Below, piece after piece: positions 37,350-46,235 of a stretch of 64,000 nucleotides of DNA (position 1 is the stretch's first letter; every line of letters starts with the position of its first letter). Location of the stretch: assembly GCA_947442105.1 (NCBI GenBank), contig CANEVH010000002.1:1-64000 (forward strand), given 5' to 3'. Both the position numbers and the translations under genes were made by a program. Source of the stretch: Comamonadaceae bacterium (lineage in GTDB: Bacteria > Pseudomonadota > Gammaproteobacteria > Burkholderiales > Burkholderiaceae_C). A model generated the notes under the pieces. The model was not told where the DNA came from. It saw only the letters and a program-made list of their open reading frames with translations, and searched no databases.

Positions 37350-38141
37350 ATGTACGCATTCACCCTAGACCGCCCCGCCACCATTGCGGATGCCGCCCAA
37401 CTCGCAGGCGCTGGCGCCAAGCCCCTGGCCGGCGGGCAAACCCTGCTGGCTTCCATGAAGCTGCGCCTGTCGCAACCCGGCCAGTTGGCCGACTTGGCCG
37501 GCATTCCTGAACTCGTGGGCATTTGCCGCGAGGGCGACGCCATCGTCATTGGCGCCATGACGCGCCACATGGACGTGGCGGCCAGCGCCGAAGTGCAGTC
37601 CACCATCCCCGGCCTGGCCGACTTGGCTGCGCACATTGGCGACCGCCAAGTGCGCGCTATGGGCACGCTGGGCGGCTCGGTGGCCAATAACGACCCGTCC
37701 GCCTGCTACCCTAGCGCGGTGTTGGCCCTGGGAGCCACCGTGCGCACCAACCACCGCCAGATTGCCGCAGACGACTTCTTCACCGGCATGTTTGGCACCG
37801 CCTTGCAAGACGGCGAGCTGATCACCGCGATTAGCTTTCCCATCCCCAAGCGCTCGGTGTACATGAAGTTTGTGCAACCGGCCTCGCGCTTTGCGCTGGT
37901 GGGCGTGTATGTAGCGCAAACCGATGCGGGCGTGCGCGTGGCCATTACCGGTGCGGGTCAATGCGTGCATCGCCACGCCGGCCTGGAGGCCGCGCTCAAC
38001 CAGAGCTTTACCGTGGCGTCGGCGGCCTCGGTGGCGATTGACGCCTCAGAGCTGAACCACGACATTCATGCGTCCAGCGCCTACCGCGCCAACCTGATCA
38101 GCGTGCAAACGCAGCGGGCGGTTGCTAAGCTCTTGGGCTAG
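37350..38141 (+). CDS. coxM: Molybdenum hydroxylase FAD-binding subunit (CoxM-like)
   Basis: 263 residues from MYAFTLDRPATIADA, preceded by CAGGAG; the ORF track start lies inside coxL. FAD-binding motifs AGGQTLL and TLGGSVANNDPSACYP (TIGGN-type) are visible. It completes the S-L-M trimeric unit. A strong terminator-like hairpin follows before coxD. Confidence 0.94.
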   Translation: MYAFTLDRPATIADAAQLAGAGAKPLAGGQTLLASMKLRLSQPGQLADLAGIPELVGICREGDAIVIGAMTRHMDVAASAEVQSTIPGLADLAAHIGDRQVRAMGTLGGSVANNDPSACYPSAVLALGATVRTNHRQIAADDFFTGMFGTALQDGELITAISFPIPKRSVYMKFVQPASRFALVGVYVAQTDAGVRVAITGAGQCVHRHAGLEAALNQSFTVASAASVAIDASELNHDIHASSAYRANLISVQTQRAVAKLLG

Positions 38142-38179
38142 GCCCGGTGCGCAGCGCGGCGCCTGCCGCGCGAGCTAAA

Positions 38180-38211
38180 GGCTCCGTGCCGGTGGGCGCG
38201 GGGCCTTTTTT
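38180..38211 (+). terminator. Intrinsic terminator or attenuator between coxM and coxD
   Basis: GGCTCCG (38180-38186) pairs with CGGGGCC (38199-38205) in a 7-bp stem with one G-U pair, directly followed by TTTTTT. It divides the structural genes coxSLM from the accessory genes coxDEG. Confidence 0.65.
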
Positions 38212-38222
38212 GTGGGAAGAAT

Positions 38223-39146
<924 letters not shown>

Positions 39147-39159
39147 GGCCGCAGCCGCC

Positions 39160-40344
39160 ATGCAACTGGGCGACTCCCGCAGCGGCAAACTCGCCGACAA
39201 CCTGGCCGCCTTTGGCCGCAGCCTGCGCCGCGCCGGGGTGCGGGTGGACAGTGCGCGCATCGCCCTGTCCGCCCAAGCCGCCTTGGCCGTGGGCCTGGCC
39301 GACCAAGACGACCTGAGTGCTGCGCTGGAGGCGGTGCTGGTCAGCCGTGAGCAAGACCGGTTTGTGTTTCGCGAGTTGTTCGAGGCCTTTTTTCGCAACC
39401 CCAATATGGCGCACAAGCTGCTGTCGCAACTGCTGCCCAGCGCTGAGGGCAAGGCCGAACCCAGCAAGCGCCGGCCCCGCGTGCGCGAAGCGCTGTCGCC
39501 CCAGCAGGCCTTTGGCAAACAAGCCGCGCCCAAGCAAGAAGACCAAAAAGTCGACTTTGACGCGGCCATGACCGCCAGCGACGCCCAACGCCTGAAACAC
39601 GCCGACTTCAACGCACTATCAGCCACCGAATACCGCCTGGTCGAGCGCTTGGCGCGCGACATTCGCATGCCGTTGCCCACTTTTGCCTCGCGCCGCAGCC
39701 AACAGGGCACGCGTGGCGCGGCCTTGCACTGGGCGGGGGTGCTGCGTGAAGGCGTGCGCACCGGTGGCGAGCCCATGGTGCTGCCCCGCTTGCAGCGCAA
39801 ACGCCAGCCGCTGCCGCTCTTGGTGCTGGTGGACGTGTCGGGGTCGATGGAGCGCTACGCCCGGCTGCTGCTGGCGTTTTTGCATGCCGCCACCCGGCGC
39901 CACCCCCGGCGCGAGGTGTTTGCCTTTGGCACCCAGCTCACCGACCTGAGCCCCGCCTTTCGGCTGGCCGACACCGACGCCATGCTGGCCCACGCCAGCG
40001 CCGCGATTGAAGACTTTGCCGGGGGCACGCAGCTGGGCGTGTCGCTGGCGCAGTTGCGCGCGCAGCACGCGCGCAAGCTGGTGGGGCGGCGCACTATGGT
40101 GCTGGTGATCACCGACGGCCTGGACACGGGCGCGCCCGCCGCGCTGGCGCAAGAGCTGCTGTGGCTCAAGCGCCACAGCCGGCGCCTGCTCTGGCTCAAC
40201 CCGCTGCTGCGCTTTGAAGGCTACGCGCCCCTGGCCCAAGGTGCAGCGGAACTGCACCGCGCCGCCGACGCCATGCTGGCGGTGCACAACCTCAGCAGCC
40301 TGGAGCAACTCGCCGCCAGCTTGGCTGGAGTGATGCGGCGCTAG
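39160..40344 (+). CDS. coxE: VWA-domain protein, partner of CoxD (CoxE-like)
   Basis: 394 residues. The C-terminal half is a von Willebrand A domain with the MIDAS motif in LVLVDVSGSMERYARLL, followed by FAFGTQLTDLSPAF, GGTQLGVSL and VLVITDGLDTG. The N-terminal half is helical with a charged linker (KRRPRVREALSPQQAFGKQ). MoxR ATPases act with such VWA partners as chaperone pairs. Confidence 0.92.
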   Translation: MQLGDSRSGKLADNLAAFGRSLRRAGVRVDSARIALSAQAALAVGLADQDDLSAALEAVLVSREQDRFVFRELFEAFFRNPNMAHKLLSQLLPSAEGKAEPSKRRPRVREALSPQQAFGKQAAPKQEDQKVDFDAAMTASDAQRLKHADFNALSATEYRLVERLARDIRMPLPTFASRRSQQGTRGAALHWAGVLREGVRTGGEPMVLPRLQRKRQPLPLLVLVDVSGSMERYARLLLAFLHAATRRHPRREVFAFGTQLTDLSPAFRLADTDAMLAHASAAIEDFAGGTQLGVSLAQLRAQHARKLVGRRTMVLVITDGLDTGAPAALAQELLWLKRHSRRLLWLNPLLRFEGYAPLAQGAAELHRAADAMLAVHNLSSLEQLAASLAGVMRR

Positions 40345-40412
40345 ACCCACCCAGCGCGCCCCGGCCCCTGCGGCACAATGATTTTTTACCTGAACCTTTA
40401 CGGAGCACGACC

Positions 40413-40985
40413 ATGGAAATGCAAGGCAAGCGACTACTCGCCATCACCCAACAGCAAGCCTGGGACGCCCTCAACGACCCCGAGGTCCTCAAAACCTGCA
40501 TCGCGGGTTGCGACAAGGTGGAGCGCAGCGGCGAGAACCAGTTCGTGGTCGGTGTGGCCATCAAAATTGGCCCGGTGTCGGCCAAGTTCAGCGGCAAGAT
40601 TGTGCTGGCCGACATGGCGCCGCCGCACAGCTACACCCTCAGTTTTGAGGGCCAAGGCGGCCCGGCTGGCTTTGGCAAGGGCAGCGCTAAGGTGCAACTC
40701 ACGCCCGCCACCGGCGGCACCGAGCTGAGCTACAGCGTGCAGGCCTCGGTGGGCGGCAAGATTGCGCAGTTGGGCCAGCGCCTGATCGACGGCGTGGCCA
40801 AGTCCATGGCCGAAGACTTTTTCAAGCGCTTTGACCAAGAAATGCAAAGGCAATACCCACCGGCTGAGGTGCCCGCCACACCAGTGGTGCAAGCCAGCGC
40901 GTCGGAGGGCGGCTTCAAGCTACCGGCCTGGGGCTGGGTGGCCGGCGCCGTGGTGCTGGCCTTGGCCGTCTGGTTCCTGCGCTAG
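40413..40985 (+). CDS. coxG: CoxG-family SRPBCC protein
   Basis: 190 residues. The START/SRPBCC-fold pattern is MEMQGKRLLAITQQQAWDALNDPEVLKTCIAGCDKVE, then GKIAQLGQRLIDGVAKSMAEDFFKRF. A C-terminal membrane anchor (AGAVVLALAVWFL) follows a flexible linker. CoxG is thought to recruit the enzyme to the membrane for electron transfer. Last gene of the cox cluster, 68 bp after coxE. Confidence 0.93.
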   Translation: MEMQGKRLLAITQQQAWDALNDPEVLKTCIAGCDKVERSGENQFVVGVAIKIGPVSAKFSGKIVLADMAPPHSYTLSFEGQGGPAGFGKGSAKVQLTPATGGTELSYSVQASVGGKIAQLGQRLIDGVAKSMAEDFFKRFDQEMQRQYPPAEVPATPVVQASASEGGFKLPAWGWVAGAVVLALAVWFLR

Positions 40986-41069
40986 CGCGCCACCCGTATC
41001 CAGCGCCACTCTGGCCCGCGCGCCTGGGGCGGCCCCAGCCGCGTTCAAAAACATTTCTGCGCCAAACCC

Positions 41070-43067
41070 ATGAAACAACACACTCCACCACGGGGCCTGT
41101 GGGCCCAGCGCAGCGCGCGGGCTGCCACTGGCCTTGCGCTTTTGACCATGCTACTGGCCTGCGGCAAGCCAGCCGATCTCGCGGTAGCCGAGGGTGACGC
41201 CCGCCCCAGCACCCTGGCTCTCAACGCCCAGGTTGCACAAAGCCTTCCGCTCAGCCAGCGCCAAGATTTTGAGGACGCCCAACGCGGCTTTATCGCCAAA
41301 CCCACGGGCAAGCTGCTGGCGGCTGACGGCACTGTGCTTAACGACTTTGACGCCTACGGCTTTTTGGCCGGCGCGGCACCCGCCACTGCCAACCCCAGCC
41401 TGTGGCGCCATGCGCAGCTCAACGCAAATATCGGTCTGTACAAGGTGATGGACGGCGTCTACCAATTGCGCGGCTTTGACATCGCCAACCTCACGCTGAT
41501 TGAAGGCAAGACCGGCTGGATCGTGGTGGACACGCTCACCTCGCGCGAGTCCGCCGCCGCAGCCATGGCTTTTGCCGAAAAGCACCTGGGCAAAAAACCG
41601 GTGTCGGCGCTGATCTTCACGCATGCCCACGTCGACCACTTTGGCGGCGCGCTGGGCGTCATCTCGGCGCAAGAAGTGGCCCAGCGCAAGGTGCCGGTGG
41701 TGGCACCCGCGGGCTTTATGGAAGAGGCCACCAGTGAAAACGTGCTCGTGGGCACCGGCATGGGCCGGCGCTCGGTCTACCAGTTTGGCCGCGACTTGCC
41801 ACGCTCAGCGCGGGGCAACCTGGACACCGGCCTGGGCAAAGATGTGGTCTACGGCGCTGTGGGTGTGATCGCGCCCAACTGGCTGATTTACCAGGCCAGC
41901 CAGCCCATGCAACTCGACGGCGTGGACTTTGTGTTCCACAACGTGCCCGACGCCGAATGCCCGGCGGAGCTGACCTTTAGCATCCCCAGCAAAAAGCTCT
42001 ATGACGGCGCCGAGAACCTGTCGCACACCATGCACAACCTGCTGCCCATTCGCGGTGCCAAGGTGCGCGACGCGCTGCGCTGGGCCAACTACATGGACCA
42101 GGCGCTGGAGCAAACCCAAGACACCGAAGTGTTTATCGCCTCCCACCACTGGCCCATTTGGGGCAATGCCCGCGGGCAGGAGCTGATCACCAAGCACCGG
42201 GACGTTTACAAATACACCCACGACCAGACGGTGCGTCTGATCAACGCGGGCTACACCCCGCGCGAGATTGCCGAGATGGTGAAACTGCCCGCGTCGCTGG
42301 CCGACTATTTTGGCGCGCGCGGCTACTACGGCGACCTGCGCCACAACGTGAAGGCGGTTTACCAGTTCTACATGGGCTTTTACGACGGCAACCCGGCCAA
42401 CCTCAACCCCCTGCCCCCCACCGAATCGGCCAAGCGCTACCTAGCCCTTGTGGGCGGCGCGGACAAGGCCGTGGCTGCTGCGCAGGCGGCCTATGACAAA
42501 GGCGACTACCGCTGGGCCGCCGAGCTGCTCAACCACGCGGTGCTGGGCGACCCGTCCAGCCCAGCGGCCAAAACGCTGCTGGCGCAGACCTACGAGCAAA
42601 TGGGCTACGCCGCAGAGGCTGCCACCTGGCGCAACGCCTACCTCACCGGTGCCCAAGAGCTGCGCCAGGGCCCGCCAGCCACGGGCGTGTCAAAGGCCGC
42701 CGTGATCGACCTGCTGCTGCAAACGCCCACCGAGCGCTTTTTGGAAGCCATGGCCGCCAGCCTGGACGGCCCAGCCGCTGCAGGCAAAGACCTCAGGATC
42801 AACCTGGTGCTTACCGACCAAAAAGAAAGCTATGTACTGTGGCTAGAAAACGCGGTGCTGCACTTCAAGCGCGGCACGGCCCCAGACGCCAACGCCACGC
42901 TCACGCTCACCAAGCCCATTTTTGTGAAGATGATTGCGGGCACTGCGGGCGTGAAAGACACGCTGCTGAGCGACGCGCTGCAGGTTAAAGGCAGCACCAT
43001 TGACCTGGTGCGCTTCTTTGGCTTGCTAGACAAGGCCTCTGGAGTGTTTCCGGTGGTCACGCGCTAG
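41070..43067 (+). CDS. Alkyl/aryl-sulfatase, SdsA1-type (metallo-beta-lactamase fold), lipoprotein
   Basis: 665 residues. The N-terminus is a lipoprotein signal with a lipobox LLAC in TMLLACGK, suggesting a membrane-anchored periplasmic or outer-membrane enzyme. The zinc site is THAHVDHFGG, with later ligands in DAECPAELTF and FIASHHWPIWG. The middle has the dimerisation helices (AQAAYDKGDYRWAAELLNHAV). The C-terminus is an SCP2-like domain (LRINLVLTDQKESYVLWLENAVLH). Family members cleave primary alkyl sulfates such as SDS, giving sulfate and an alcohol. Single gene, no regulator next to it. Confidence 0.9.
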   Translation: MKQHTPPRGLWAQRSARAATGLALLTMLLACGKPADLAVAEGDARPSTLALNAQVAQSLPLSQRQDFEDAQRGFIAKPTGKLLAADGTVLNDFDAYGFLAGAAPATANPSLWRHAQLNANIGLYKVMDGVYQLRGFDIANLTLIEGKTGWIVVDTLTSRESAAAAMAFAEKHLGKKPVSALIFTHAHVDHFGGALGVISAQEVAQRKVPVVAPAGFMEEATSENVLVGTGMGRRSVYQFGRDLPRSARGNLDTGLGKDVVYGAVGVIAPNWLIYQASQPMQLDGVDFVFHNVPDAECPAELTFSIPSKKLYDGAENLSHTMHNLLPIRGAKVRDALRWANYMDQALEQTQDTEVFIASHHWPIWGNARGQELITKHRDVYKYTHDQTVRLINAGYTPREIAEMVKLPASLADYFGARGYYGDLRHNVKAVYQFYMGFYDGNPANLNPLPPTESAKRYLALVGGADKAVAAAQAAYDKGDYRWAAELLNHAVLGDPSSPAAKTLLAQTYEQMGYAAEAATWRNAYLTGAQELRQGPPATGVSKAAVIDLLLQTPTERFLEAMAASLDGPAAAGKDLRINLVLTDQKESYVLWLENAVLHFKRGTAPDANATLTLTKPIFVKMIAGTAGVKDTLLSDALQVKGSTIDLVRFFGLLDKASGVFPVVTR

Positions 43068-43128
43068 CGCGAAAGTGAGGGGCCGGCGTTGCGCATATCG
43101 CTTGGCAGGCCAGCCCCTGGGTCACGCC

Positions 43129-43797
43129 CTAGTCCTTGCCGTAGTTCGGCGAGCGGGGGCCGTAGAGCAAGCCGTTGTTGGGCACGCCGGTTGCCAGCAG
43201 GCGCTCGGTGGCCGTGCCTGCATAGCGATGGCTGTCGTCAAAAGTGCTGGCCAACACCTGCTTGACGATGGCTGAAATCAAGACACCCGCCAAGCCGCCT
43301 TGCTGTTGTTGCTCGCCTTCTTTGCTCGATGCCTGTGCCGCGCCCTGCCACAGGGTGGCTCCGGTTTTCAGGTCCAGCAGCTTGCCTTCTACCTGTACCA
43401 GCGTTTCGCTGTTGATCACGGTATAGCTGGTGCCGAACTTGTTGACGGTGATGTAGAAGGCCGCATCCGCCCCAAAAATCTCGCGCAATTTTCCAGCAGA
43501 CGTTTGGTGCATGTCTGACGGCTGGGTCATGCCGTTTTCTTTGAACGCCTTGGACACCAGACTGACCGGCATCACGTAGTAGCCGGCTTCCGCCAAGGGT
43601 TTGGTCGCCGCAGACAACACGCTGTTGCTGGCGGTGACGTCCGGCGAATTGTTCAGCGGTGGCAAGACCAAAATGGATTGCGGGCGGCTGGCTTTGTAGG
43701 CCGAGTAGTCAAAAGGCTGGGTTTTGGTCGCACAAGCACCCAACAAAAGAAGTGCGACTGCGGCAGTCGCCAGTTTGAGAATGGCAATATTTTTCAT
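43129..43797 (-). CDS. DUF799 lipoprotein (GNA1162-like)
   Basis: 222 residues with the lipobox LLGAC. Segments typical of DUF799 are SILVLPPLNNSPDV and EIFGADAAFYITVNKFGTSY. A glutamine/glycine-rich loop (EGEQQQQGG) follows. Structural work on the neisserial relative GNA1162 showed a TolB/CsgG-like fold, which would fit an outer-membrane assembly role. It is the last of a three-lipoprotein operon, 7 bp after the DUF4810 gene. Confidence 0.85.
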   Translation of the reverse strand: MKNIAILKLATAAVALLLLGACATKTQPFDYSAYKASRPQSILVLPPLNNSPDVTASNSVLSAATKPLAEAGYYVMPVSLVSKAFKENGMTQPSDMHQTSAGKLREIFGADAAFYITVNKFGTSYTVINSETLVQVEGKLLDLKTGATLWQGAAQASSKEGEQQQQGGLAGVLISAIVKQVLASTFDDSHRYAGTATERLLATGVPNNGLLYGPRSPNYGKD

Positions 43798-43804
43798 ACA
43801 AAAC

Positions 43805-44161
43805 TCACTTTTTAAAGTTGCGCAAAAGAAAGTCCATGAAGGTCTGAGATTCAGGGAACTTGCTTTTTTCTAAGCTCACTTGCTGGGCAAACTTGTCCAA
43901 GTCCCCCTGCTCGCCATACAAAAGCCCCAGGTGCGCGTGGTATCCCGGTGGCACCGCAAGACCGGAGGTTTGAATCTTTTGCAAGTCTTCCTCCATTTTC
44001 TGCTTCTGCGCGTCAGGGCTCAAACTATTGGCCCGAAAATAGGCATCCAGGTTGGCCTGGTATCCCTGCCAGCTATACAGCGGTGGTGGTTTGTTGGCAC
44101 ATGCCGTCAGGGCTAAAAATAATCCCAGGGCAGCGGCAAAACGGAAGAATTTATTTAACAT
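43805..44161 (-). CDS. DUF4810 lipoprotein
   Basis: 118 residues from MLNKFFRFAAALG. The lipobox is LTAC and the mature part starts with ANKPPPLYSWQGYQANLDAY. DUF4810 proteins are consistently encoded with CsgG-like and DUF799 lipoproteins, as here. The helical C-terminus (GLLYGEQGDLDKFAQQVSLEKSKFP) resembles a single TPR-like pair. No molecular function is known. Confidence 0.85.
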   Translation of the reverse strand: MLNKFFRFAAALGLFLALTACANKPPPLYSWQGYQANLDAYFRANSLSPDAQKQKMEEDLQKIQTSGLAVPPGYHAHLGLLYGEQGDLDKFAQQVSLEKSKFPESQTFMDFLLRNFKK

Positions 44162-44194
44162 GAATATTCCTTTTTTTAAAATTGGGGGCACCGG

Positions 44195-44869
44195 TCAGAG
44201 ACCCGGCTTCCATGCGCCACTGTCAACGCCGTTGACCAAGTTATTTACCGCCTCGCGAATCGCCAAATCAAGCACCTTGCCATTCAACGTGGAGTCGTAA
44301 CTCGCCGTTCCCCCAAAACCGATAACCTCACGCTCTGACAAACTGTATTCCCCCGCGCCCTGCGCAGAGAAAACCACCTCCGATGTCAGCGTGTTCACGA
44401 TATTGAGGTTGACCTTGGCGTACGCAATTTGCGTTTTGCCACGGCCCAAAATGCCAAACAATTGTCTGTCGCCCACGTCCTTGCGGCCAAACTCCGTAAC
44501 GTCGCCGGTCACGACAAAATCCGCACCCTTGAGGTTTTGCGCCTTTTTCGACAGGCCGGCCTCTTCTTTAATCTCGGTAATATTGCCTCGGTCCAGCACC
44601 GTAAAGCGGCGGCTTTGCTGCAAATGGGTTACCAATATGGTTTGAGCCTGTCCGCCTAGGCGATCCACGCCATCAGAAAATATGCCGCGCAAAAAGGACG
44701 AGCGGTTGTCAAACTTGCCCACCGAAATGGGCGTGCGCGGTCCGCTGTAAGACTGACCGGCAGACTCGACTTTTTGCACTGCCAAGGTGCGCGATTCTTC
44801 TTGGTGGGCGCAAGCGCCCAACAAAACAACTGGTATTGCCAGGTAAGACAAATAAAACGATTTTTTCAT
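44195..44869 (-). CDS. CsgG-family lipoprotein
   Basis: 224 residues. The lipobox is LLGAC. The CsgG domain is recognisable in VGKFDNRSSFLRGIFSDGVDRLGGQAQTILVTHLQQSRRFTVLDRGN, GADFVVTGDVTEFG and VNLNIVNTLTSEVVFSAQGAGEYSLSEREV. CsgG itself is the curli secretion pore, but no curli genes are present. The trio with DUF4810 and DUF799 points to a distinct outer-membrane system. It is the first gene of this operon. Confidence 0.88.
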   Translation of the reverse strand: MKKSFYLSYLAIPVVLLGACAHQEESRTLAVQKVESAGQSYSGPRTPISVGKFDNRSSFLRGIFSDGVDRLGGQAQTILVTHLQQSRRFTVLDRGNITEIKEEAGLSKKAQNLKGADFVVTGDVTEFGRKDVGDRQLFGILGRGKTQIAYAKVNLNIVNTLTSEVVFSAQGAGEYSLSEREVIGFGGTASYDSTLNGKVLDLAIREAVNNLVNGVDSGAWKPGL

Positions 44870-45596
44870 AGTAAATCAATTAATAAATAGGATTTCAAGG
44901 TCCTTGTGCTGCCTCACGCCCTGCTGCGCCAGTGAGATTACAAGTGCATGATTTATACCGCTATTACTGATGGTTTTTGAATCGAGGTGGCAAACTGTAA
45001 TAATTTTCTCGAAAGTAAGAAGATGCAGCGCACTCGCCGCTGTGCACGGTGGGCGGCAAATCGGTTGAAATCGGCGGGCAGTGGCGAAACGCAGCCAAGC
45101 GCGACCCGAACACCGCCAGCACCGGGCGTGATGCCCAAGCGGGCAAAGTGCGCCGACACCCGAGCACGGTCCGCATGTCTCCGCTTGCCATTGACGACCT
45201 AAAACCATTGCCAATGTCTGCTTCCCACTGAATTACCACGATACCCGTCAGTGCCTGTGCGCGCGATAGTCAAAGTGGTGTCGGCGTGAGATTGCAATAT
45301 GCGTTTGGAACGAAAATTGGTAGGCGACTGACTGAGAACGGCGGCAGCGCTGCCTATTTCAGCCGCATTGCGGCATTACTAGGCGTTTTAGGTCAGCTCC
45401 CAGTTGAAGTAATGGGCACTGGAATTGCAATTACTTCGGTGGCGACTTTGTCTTTTTGTTTTTCTTTTTTTGGCCTAATGCAAAATCACGTAAGTTCTTG
45501 ATGTCAAATGAGTTTTAAAATTTTCGCTAACGTGTGACCTTACAGCGTGCCGGAGATATCTGGTGGTTTGCGGGCTACATAAAAGAGGCTTCACAC
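44870..45596. other. Intergenic stretch without a supportable gene
   Basis: About 730 bp between the CsgG-like operon (leftward) and the unknown gene at 45597. It contains an AT-rich patch (45450-45540). Several short ORFs in both directions do not resemble known proteins or carry ribosome sites. The first 100 bp probably hold the promoter of the lipoprotein operon (minus-strand TATAAA near 44955), without a good -35. The composition shifts from that of the flanking genes, consistent with the edge of an acquired block. Confidence 0.5.
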
Positions 45597-46235
45597 ATGC
45601 AACTCCTTACACACGCGGCCGTCCTGAATGCAATGAGCCCGAGTCCGTGGGACTTTAGCAACCGACTCCTCTATGAGCTATGCGCAAACCATCCAGCGCA
45701 TTCAAATACCGGCGAGGTCCTGGCCAAGATTCTTCTGATCGGCCGCGTATACGCCGCTGCAATCGAACGGCGCAGAACGACGACCGATGAGGATCAGAAC
45801 GACGACTACTACATCAGCAATGTAGCGCCAGCGATCCAAAAATCCCCCATGGACGAGTGGCTCCAAGAAGCCAGAATCGCCGTCCCAGGCACTCCAGGAG
45901 GCTTTGCAACTCTGGTTGCAATCCACAGCAACGTGACTAACCTGTTCAGAAAGATCAGCGGACTAGAAAAGCGCTCTTTGGCATCGAAGTATCTCCATTT
46001 TCATGTGCCGAGACTCTTCTACATCTTTGACTCACGCGCAGTCAAAGCAATGCAACATTTCTCCAGCTTGCTTCCCAGGGCATCACGCTCGGAAGGTGCC
46101 GGGGACAATGAGTACCGGAAGTTCGCAGAGAAGTGCGCGCATCTCACCGCATTCTGCAGGCGCGAATTCGACCTTATTCCACTTCCGCGGCACATCGACA
46201 ATCTACTCCTCGCGACGCACGCCAGTGAAACCTAA
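45597..46235 (+). CDS. Unknown protein coupled to the MmeI-like enzyme
   Basis: 212 residues from MQLLTHAAVLNAMSPSPWDF; a start 21 codons earlier is possible. I do not recognise it with confidence. The segment SLASKYLHFHVPRLFYIFDSRAVKAM looks like the conserved block of OGG-fold helix-hairpin-helix proteins, where an Asp follows a SKxLHF helix, but that is a weak resemblance. The gene has clearly lower GC than its neighbours. Its stop overlaps the GTG start of the restriction-modification enzyme by 11 bp, so the two are probably translated together and work together. Confidence 0.65.
   Translation: MQLLTHAAVLNAMSPSPWDFSNRLLYELCANHPAHSNTGEVLAKILLIGRVYAAAIERRRTTTDEDQNDDYYISNVAPAIQKSPMDEWLQEARIAVPGTPGGFATLVAIHSNVTNLFRKISGLEKRSLASKYLHFHVPRLFYIFDSRAVKAMQHFSSLLPRASRSEGAGDNEYRKFAEKCAHLTAFCRREFDLIPLPRHIDNLLLATHASET

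Noticed and set aside
44964-45239. Small minus-strand ORFs in the 45-kb gap
   Set aside because: Overlapping short frames with Cys/Arg/Ser-rich composition and no motif; probably chance ORFs or remnants beyond recognition.
45286-45501. 71-residue ORF with a hydrophobic stretch
   Set aside because: No ribosome site, no recognisable family, and it lies in an AT-rich transition zone; not supported as a gene.
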